A DNA stretch of 9,224 nucleotides from Pseudomonadota bacterium (GTDB taxonomy: Bacteria > Pseudomonadota > Gammaproteobacteria > Steroidobacterales > Steroidobacteraceae): positions 1 to 9,224 of the forward strand of contig JAJZLX010000557.1 of the NCBI GenBank assembly GCA_021850555.1. The letters run 5' to 3'. Below the pieces are notes generated by a model. It did no database searches. It saw nothing but the letters and a program-made list of their open reading frames with translations, and was not told the DNA's origin. Positions 5,147 to 9,224 of the stretch are shown here, one piece after another (within the stretch, counting starts at the first letter, position 1; each line of letters starts with the position of its first letter). A program made the position numbers and the translations under genes.

Positions 5147-8100
5147 GTGCACGTAGTACTGGTATCAAATTGTGAGCAGGCGGCCATCGGTCGCACCCGT
5201 ACGCTGCTCGATCGCTACGGGACGCGCATCGGCGACCGTGCCTGGGCGACGCTCATTACGCAGCAGGCGCTCGATGAGTTGCACTCGGCGCTGAGGAGAG
5301 TGGCGAGCCGTCACACGTCGGTCGCCTGTTACCGCAGTGACTCGACGGTAGGTCTGCGCCTGATCTGGGTGGTGGGTAACCGCTCGGCCTATGATGCCCA
5401 AGGGCGATTCGCGGTTGCAACGGCACAGCGCAAGACGGTCCTCGCCCTGCCCTACCGGCACGCGGCGCTCATCGCCCGCCTAGCCGGCTACGCACACGAC
5501 CTCGGCAAGGCCAGTCGGCATTTCCAAGATAAATTGGCGAAGAGCTGTACGGTCGGAAAGGTTGACCCTTCCCTGGGCCATGATCCTATCCGGCACGAGT
5601 GGCTCTCTGCCTGGCTGTTCAGGCACATGCTGCGCGAGGGAAGCGCGCTTGAGCCCCAGTCTCTCAGGTTGGCCTGGGAGGCGATGCGCGCGGCCGCGGG
5701 CGACCGGCTGGCGGGTCCGGCTTCCCAGTCCGCACCCCCGCTTGAGCTCGTGATGCACAGCGCGCTCGATGCCGTCGGTTGGGCCGTGTGCACCCATCAC
5801 GGGGCAATGGGCGGGGCCCTCGACCAGCCGGCGGGTATCGACGGCACCCGCCATCTGCACTCCGACGGGCACGGCATTCAGCAGAACCTGACATTTGCGG
5901 ATGCACCGGGCGGCGGGACGGATGCGACGCGCTGGGTCGAGTTGCTTCAAGAGATGGACAAACTCGCGCGACGCCTGCGGCCCGTGGACCGATCCGCCCA
6001 GTATTGGGAGGGCGTGATGCTCATGGCGCGCGCCGCGCTCATCCTCTCCGATCATGCGATCTCGGCCGGCACGTTCCCTGGCTCGCCGGAGGAGGGAATC
6101 GTTTACGCAAACACCAAGCCGGAATTTGCCCCTGAGCCCCGGCGCCGAACTTTGCAACGCGCCAAGCGAGCACCAGGACGCAGGCCAGTTCGCCGGCTCG
6201 ATCAGCCGCTTTCCTGGCACCTGCTCAGGGTCGGTGAACGAGCCGGAGAGAACCTCAGGATGCTCGCCGGCGATCAGCTCCCCGTGCTCGAGCGCGAGCT
6301 CACGCAATCGATCCTCGCCGCACGCGCCGAACCGGGGAGTCGTTTCGCGTGGCAAGACCGCGCCGCCGAGTTCGTGTCGGGACTGCGGGGCGGCAAGCTC
6401 GTATTCGATGTCGCCTCGACCGGCGCCGGCAAGACACTGGCGAACCTCAAGATCGCGCTGGCCATGCGCCCCGAGGCGGCGCGGCTCGCGGTGGCGTTCA
6501 ATCTGCGCAGCCTGACGCACCAGACGTTCGAGGCGTTCGGAAGGCACGTGCGCCGGATCGATGCAAAGGCTTTCTCGCGCGACTTTGTTTGCCTGCTCGG
6601 TGAGCGGGGGAGCGTCGAGGTCGACTTCTCGAAGGAAGACGAAGACGATATCAAGACACGCGAGGAACTCGAGATTGATGGCGCGCACGATCTGCTCGTC
6701 CCGGAGTGGCTCGAGCACATCGCCGGGCGCGCCGGTGAGAGCGATGCAGCGGCCAAAGAACGTCTCGCAAAGCTCATTGCATCGCCCGTGCTCGTGTGCA
6801 CCATGGACTGGATTGTCGCAAGCGGTGAGCCTGGGCAGCAGGATCGTCACGCCAAGGCCCTGATTCGCGTCTCGCACAGCGATCTGATCCTCGATGAGGT
6901 CGACTCCTACGACACCAAGGCGGCCGTGGCGGTCATGCGCGTCGTGCAGACGGCGGCTACCTTCGGTCGCAATGTCATCGTCTCGAGCGCCACACTGAAT
7001 CCGCCTCTGGCCCGGGGTATCGCGCTCGCGTACTCGCGCGGGCGAGCCGCGTACGAGGCGATGTTCGGCGCAGAGCCCTGGCATCTTGTGATCGTCGGCG
7101 ATCGGTTCGAACCTCAGAGCACGCCATCCCCAAGTGTCCAGGAGGCCGACACGCTCTATCGGGACACCATGCGCTCGATGGCACAAGGACTGTGCGGGCA
7201 GGCACCACTGCGGCGCGCCGAGGTCGCGAACGTGCAGAGAGAAACGTTCTGCAGCACGATCGCCGAACAGGCACTCGCGCTGCACGAGCACAACGCCAGC
7301 TCCCCTCCCGGGCTTTCCTGCAGGCTCTCGATCGGCCTGGTACGCGTGGCGCAGGTCGAGACGTGCATGAACGTGTCGGATTCATTGCGCGAGTGTGGCC
7401 ATTTCACCGTAACGGCCTATCACGCCCGAGACGTTCAGGAACGACGCACATACAAGGAAAAATGGTTGGATCGCATCCTCGATCGCAATAGCCCCTCCTG
7501 GGTCGATGCGCTGCTCGAGATAATGCCGCAGATCAAGGACGCCAGAGGTGATGTGAGACTCGTGGTCGTTGCCACTCCCGTAGAGGAGGTAGGGCGCGAC
7601 CACGACTTCGACTGGGCGATCATAGAACCTTCCAGCATGCACTCGATTGTGCAGACCGCCGGACGCGTGAACAGACACCGGCGCGAAGGGCTGACGCACG
7701 GGCGGGTCAATGTGTCAATTCTCTCGGAGAATTTGCGCTCGACGCGTGGCGAAAAATTCGCGTTCGTTCGCCCCGGACTCGAGACGGAAATCCCCGGCAA
7801 GACAGAAACGACGCACCGATCGCACGACATGCGCGAGCTGCTGAGAAGCGCAAGCGGCAGCGAGTTCGACGGTGCGGTGGATGCGGGGCTGGTGTTCGAC
7901 GCCAACGGCAGAAAAGCGACGATGTCTCAATGCGACGAGCAGGCTGTGGAGCTGCAGATGAAGATAGTGATGCCTGTCATAAAGCGGTCAGCCCAGTTCG
8001 AATCGCACTTCATGCTGAAGGAGTTTGCAGAGCTATTCCCGCTGCGCGAGAAGGGCGCTCGTGTGGTCTACGAATTGGATCTATCGCGTGATGAGTTCTA

Positions 8101-8308
8101 CAAGGCGCCCAGGCCCGCTGGCGATACGGCTGCACGGTGCGGCAAAGTCTGCTATTCGTCCCCGCCCGCCACGGGGGTGTGGTTGTCACCTGACCTGCTT
8201 ACCGACCCGTTCCGCTCAGGGCGGCTGCTCGTTTCGCTCGATAGCCGGTATACCCCGAACGGTATAGAACGCCTCGAAGTGCTCTGGAACGGAGTGCGTG
8301 CTCGCTGA
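5147..8308 (+). CDS. cas3f: Cas2/3 fusion: Cas2 domain plus HD nuclease and DExD/H helicase
   Basis: The type I-F interference nuclease-helicase, recruited by Cascade to unwind and degrade target DNA; its fused Cas2 domain joins Cas1 for adaptation. Length 1053 residues is normal (Pseudomonas 1076). Residues 1-95 are the Cas2 domain (MHVVLVSNCEQAAIGRTRTL, then IWVVGNRSAYDAQG). The HD domain has H105, H117-D118 in AHDLGK (116-121), H150, THHG (216-219) and SDH (301-303). The helicase has Walker A TGAGKT (425-430), DEVD (583-586), SATL (614-617) and motif VI QTAGRVNRHR (836-845). All catalytic motifs appear intact. Start is GTG at 5147, chosen for GAAGAGGA (5133-5140) six bases upstream, the position 2 bp after the WYL gene stop, and the match to the Cas2 N-terminus. 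No frameshift is seen, so the interference nuclease should be functional. Confidence 0.96.
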   Translation: MHVVLVSNCEQAAIGRTRTLLDRYGTRIGDRAWATLITQQALDELHSALRRVASRHTSVACYRSDSTVGLRLIWVVGNRSAYDAQGRFAVATAQRKTVLALPYRHAALIARLAGYAHDLGKASRHFQDKLAKSCTVGKVDPSLGHDPIRHEWLSAWLFRHMLREGSALEPQSLRLAWEAMRAAAGDRLAGPASQSAPPLELVMHSALDAVGWAVCTHHGAMGGALDQPAGIDGTRHLHSDGHGIQQNLTFADAPGGGTDATRWVELLQEMDKLARRLRPVDRSAQYWEGVMLMARAALILSDHAISAGTFPGSPEEGIVYANTKPEFAPEPRRRTLQRAKRAPGRRPVRRLDQPLSWHLLRVGERAGENLRMLAGDQLPVLERELTQSILAARAEPGSRFAWQDRAAEFVSGLRGGKLVFDVASTGAGKTLANLKIALAMRPEAARLAVAFNLRSLTHQTFEAFGRHVRRIDAKAFSRDFVCLLGERGSVEVDFSKEDEDDIKTREELEIDGAHDLLVPEWLEHIAGRAGESDAAAKERLAKLIASPVLVCTMDWIVASGEPGQQDRHAKALIRVSHSDLILDEVDSYDTKAAVAVMRVVQTAATFGRNVIVSSATLNPPLARGIALAYSRGRAAYEAMFGAEPWHLVIVGDRFEPQSTPSPSVQEADTLYRDTMRSMAQGLCGQAPLRRAEVANVQRETFCSTIAEQALALHEHNASSPPGLSCRLSIGLVRVAQVETCMNVSDSLRECGHFTVTAYHARDVQERRTYKEKWLDRILDRNSPSWVDALLEIMPQIKDARGDVRLVVVATPVEEVGRDHDFDWAIIEPSSMHSIVQTAGRVNRHRREGLTHGRVNVSILSENLRSTRGEKFAFVRPGLETEIPGKTETTHRSHDMRELLRSASGSEFDGAVDAGLVFDANGRKATMSQCDEQAVELQMKIVMPVIKRSAQFESHFMLKEFAELFPLREKGARVVYELDLSRDEFYKAPRPAGDTAARCGKVCYSSPPATGVWLSPDLLTDPFRSGRLLVSLDSRYTPNGIERLEVLWNGVRAR

Positions 8309-8315
8309 GGAGATC

Positions 8316-8420
8316 ATGCACAAGACTTCTTGGCGGATTCTTTGGCTCCCGCCCCCTGGGGGCTATCCGGAAGGGGTGAACAGTTTGGCGGATTCGGCCG
8401 GCGAGCGCATGCTCATCTGA
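8316..8420 (+). CDS. Possible 34-residue ORF following cas2/3
   Basis: Seven bases after the cas2/3 stop an ATG follows AGGAG (8308-8312) at a very short spacing of 3 bases. It opens a 34-codon frame beginning MHKTSWRILWLPPPGG and ending at TGA 8418-8420. Its second half is antisense to the end of the 8363-8839 gene, and I recognise no similarity. It could be a small cas2/3-coupled protein, but chance is more likely; the strongest support is the ribosome binding site. Confidence 0.2.
   Translation: MHKTSWRILWLPPPGGYPEGVNSLADSAGERMLI
8351..8363. terminator. GC-rich palindrome between convergent genes, weak terminator candidate
   Basis: GCCCCC-T-GGGGGC is a 13-base palindrome that can fold as a five-pair stem with a CTG loop. 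It lies 42 bases after the cas2/3 stop and touches the TAG stop of the converging gene, where a two-way terminator would be expected. No T-run follows on either strand, so it would not be a classical intrinsic terminator. Confidence 0.25.
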
Positions 8421-8839
8421 TCGAGATGCCACCGCTGTAGCTTTTTCATTCTCGCTACCGAGATTCCCTCTTTGGAATAGGTGATGACTCCCATCAGACG
8501 GATGTGCTTCCAGGTGCCAGAGGCCTCATCGGTCAAGCACCGTTTCCCGAAGCCGGCTTCGATCGCCTCGCCCGCCTTTTCCGCACTGTCGCCGTTGCGC
8601 AGAGGATCCATGCCTGGCGTGTAGACAAGCACTACGGTGAGCTCGTAGGGCGCTTCTGGGTCAAGTTCCTCTGGCGGACTTACCTCGAAGTAAATGCCCG
8701 AGACGACTCGATTGACGTCATTTTTCTTTGCGATCTTGTTGATCCGTTCGGCCAAGTCCGTCTCTTGGCGCAATCGACGCTCGAATTCATCCGGAAACGC
8801 TGCGCGATCGTAGCGCGCTGCGAGCCAGCGGCGCAGCAT
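8363..8839 (-). CDS. Hypothetical protein, start uncertain, possibly 5'-truncated
   Basis: I do not recognise this 158-residue protein. It is soluble and charged, with a basic N-terminal helical stretch (DEFERRLRQETDLAERINKI, 17-36), a beta-like hydrophobic run TVVLVYTPG (67-75), a central segment WKHIRLMGVITYSKEG (109-124) and a helical tail ARMKKLQRWHLDQMSM (128-143). I see no signal peptide or membrane span. The frame stays open a further 29 codons upstream, to TAG at 8927-8929, and these read like coding sequence (for example WRPDTRYRLEPGNFF just before the ATG), yet they contain no ATG, GTG or TTG. No good ribosome binding site precedes the ATG at 8839. The gene may have lost its 5' end. 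It converges on cas2/3 and is divergent from the methyltransferase. Confidence 0.6.
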   Translation of the reverse strand: MLRRWLAARYDRAAFPDEFERRLRQETDLAERINKIAKKNDVNRVVSGIYFEVSPPEELDPEAPYELTVVLVYTPGMDPLRNGDSAEKAGEAIEAGFGKRCLTDEASGTWKHIRLMGVITYSKEGISVARMKKLQRWHLDQMSMRSPAESAKLFTPSG

Positions 8840-8937
8840 GAAGAAGTTGCCCGGCTCTAATCGATAGCGTGTATCCGGCCGCCAGGCGGCAAGAGCGCTT
8901 TTTAGGATGGTTTTCTTCCCGCGTAACTACTCACACC

Positions 8938-8968
8938 CGAACGCTTCCGCTGCTGTGAACGAACGCTT
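8938..8968. repeat. Direct repeat CGAACGCTT, two copies 22 bp apart
   Basis: CGAACGCTT occurs at 8938-8946 and 8960-8968. The 22-bp start-to-start spacing is about two helical turns, so both copies would face the same side of the DNA, as in tandem activator or repressor sites. The second copy overlaps the TTGACA box at 8967. Function is inferred only. Confidence 0.35.
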
Positions 8969-8996
8969 GACAGCGTAGGGATTTGGTCCTACGCTG
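8967..8996 (+). promoter_or_regulatory. Promoter/operator with perfect inverted repeat ahead of the methyltransferase gene
   Basis: TTGACA (8967-8972) is a perfect -35 box, followed 17 bases later by TACGCT (8990-8995), a poor -10 (3 of 6). A perfect 9-base inverted repeat, CAGCGTAGG (8971-8979) and CCTACGCTG (8988-8996) with an 8-base loop, covers the space between and overlaps both boxes. This is where a dimeric repressor would block RNA polymerase. A leader RNA hairpin is less likely because transcription should start after it, near 9002. The downstream ATG is at 9015 with AGGAG at 9007-9011. Confidence 0.5.
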
Positions 8997-9014
8997 CCGT
9001 CCTATCAGGAGTGC

Positions 9015-9224
9015 ATGGGTCAGGCAGCGATGGGTGCGTATTTTGGCTCCAAGGCGACTTCGGGGTTGTGCCAGGCGATCATTGCGCTGATGCCCCCGCA
9101 CGACACCTATATCGAGAGTCACCTCGGGGGCGGTGCGATCATGAAGCGCAAGCCCGCGGCACTGCGCAACATTGGGATTGACCGCAATGAGCGGGCGCTG
9201 GAGAGGTTCCAGTGCGATTACCCG
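9015..9224 (+). CDS. D12-class DNA adenine N6-methyltransferase, N-terminal part (runs off the window)
   Basis: The first 70 codons are visible and open to the right edge. They contain the Dam/D12-class SAM-binding signature: YFGSK (9-13) followed by DTYIESHLGGGAIMKRK (30-46), matching the family's Y-x-GSK...YxExFxGGGA motif, and IGIDRNERAL (53-62) for the acidic residue that contacts SAM ribose. The catalytic DPPY motif would be further on. A histidine replaces the usual phenylalanine before LGGG (SHLGGG); I recall similar phage and mobile-element enzymes with HLGGGA. The start at 9015 follows AGGAG by only 3 bases; ATG 9030 is an alternative. No restriction gene is visible, so it may be an orphan methyltransferase of a phage or integrative element. 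Confidence 0.88.
   Translation, partial: MGQAAMGAYFGSKATSGLCQAIIALMPPHDTYIESHLGGGAIMKRKPAALRNIGIDRNERALERFQCDYP

Noticed and set aside
5480..7291. 603-codon open frame antisense to cas2/3
   Set aside because: It is a by-product of GC-rich codon use opposite a gene with all Cas3 motifs; the protein has no recognisable domain and no independent start signals.
8994..9014. Possible solo CRISPR repeat (CTGCCGT followed by AT-AGG)
   Set aside because: It vaguely resembles the I-F repeat core, but the inverted hairpin half is missing and there is no second copy.

Overview
The window carries a type I-F CRISPR-Cas locus with an unusual layout, in a GC-rich genome (coding regions look roughly 60-65% GC). 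The protein families suggest a gammaproteobacterium or other proteobacterium, but nothing here fixes the genus. No rRNA, tRNA or CRISPR array was found.

Left edge (1-292): the first ~101 bases are AT-richer and look like the end of an ISL3-type insertion sequence, including the last codons of its transposase. It is inserted in a minus-strand cas1 gene. Only the first ~63 codons of cas1 (102-292) are visible. They start in an ATGA overlap with the cas6f stop.

Minus-strand block (289-4205): cas8f (csy1), cas5f (csy2), cas7f (csy3) and cas6f (csy4), followed by the broken cas1. Junctions are 4-bp overlaps or short gaps, so this reads as one operon encoding the whole I-F Cascade surveillance complex plus cas1.

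Centre (4206-4334): a 129-bp AT-rich divergent promoter region. It has a good sigma70-like promoter facing the Cascade operon and small inverted repeats close to the start of the rightward operon.

Plus-strand block (4335-8308): a WYL-domain transcription regulator of CapW/BrxR architecture (winged HTH, WYL, C-terminal WCX-like domain), followed 2 bp later by the fused cas2/cas3 nuclease-helicase. The regulator is thus co-transcribed with the effector nuclease and divergent from Cascade. In the usual I-F locus all genes run in one direction as cas1-cas2/3-csy1-csy2-csy3-csy4.

Right edge (8309-9224): a convergent minus-strand hypothetical gene whose start is unclear, a ~175-bp gap with a perfect inverted repeat overlapping a TTGACA box, and the 5' part of a D12-class DNA adenine methyltransferase running off the window. 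The IS, orphan methyltransferase and hypothetical gene suggest a mobile or accessory region.

Inferred working: Cas6f processes crRNA, Cas5f/Cas7f/Cas8f bind it and find targets, and Cas2/3 degrades them. The WYL protein probably represses one or both operons until a defence signal appears. New spacer acquisition from this locus is probably lost because cas1 is split, unless another Cas1 exists elsewhere.
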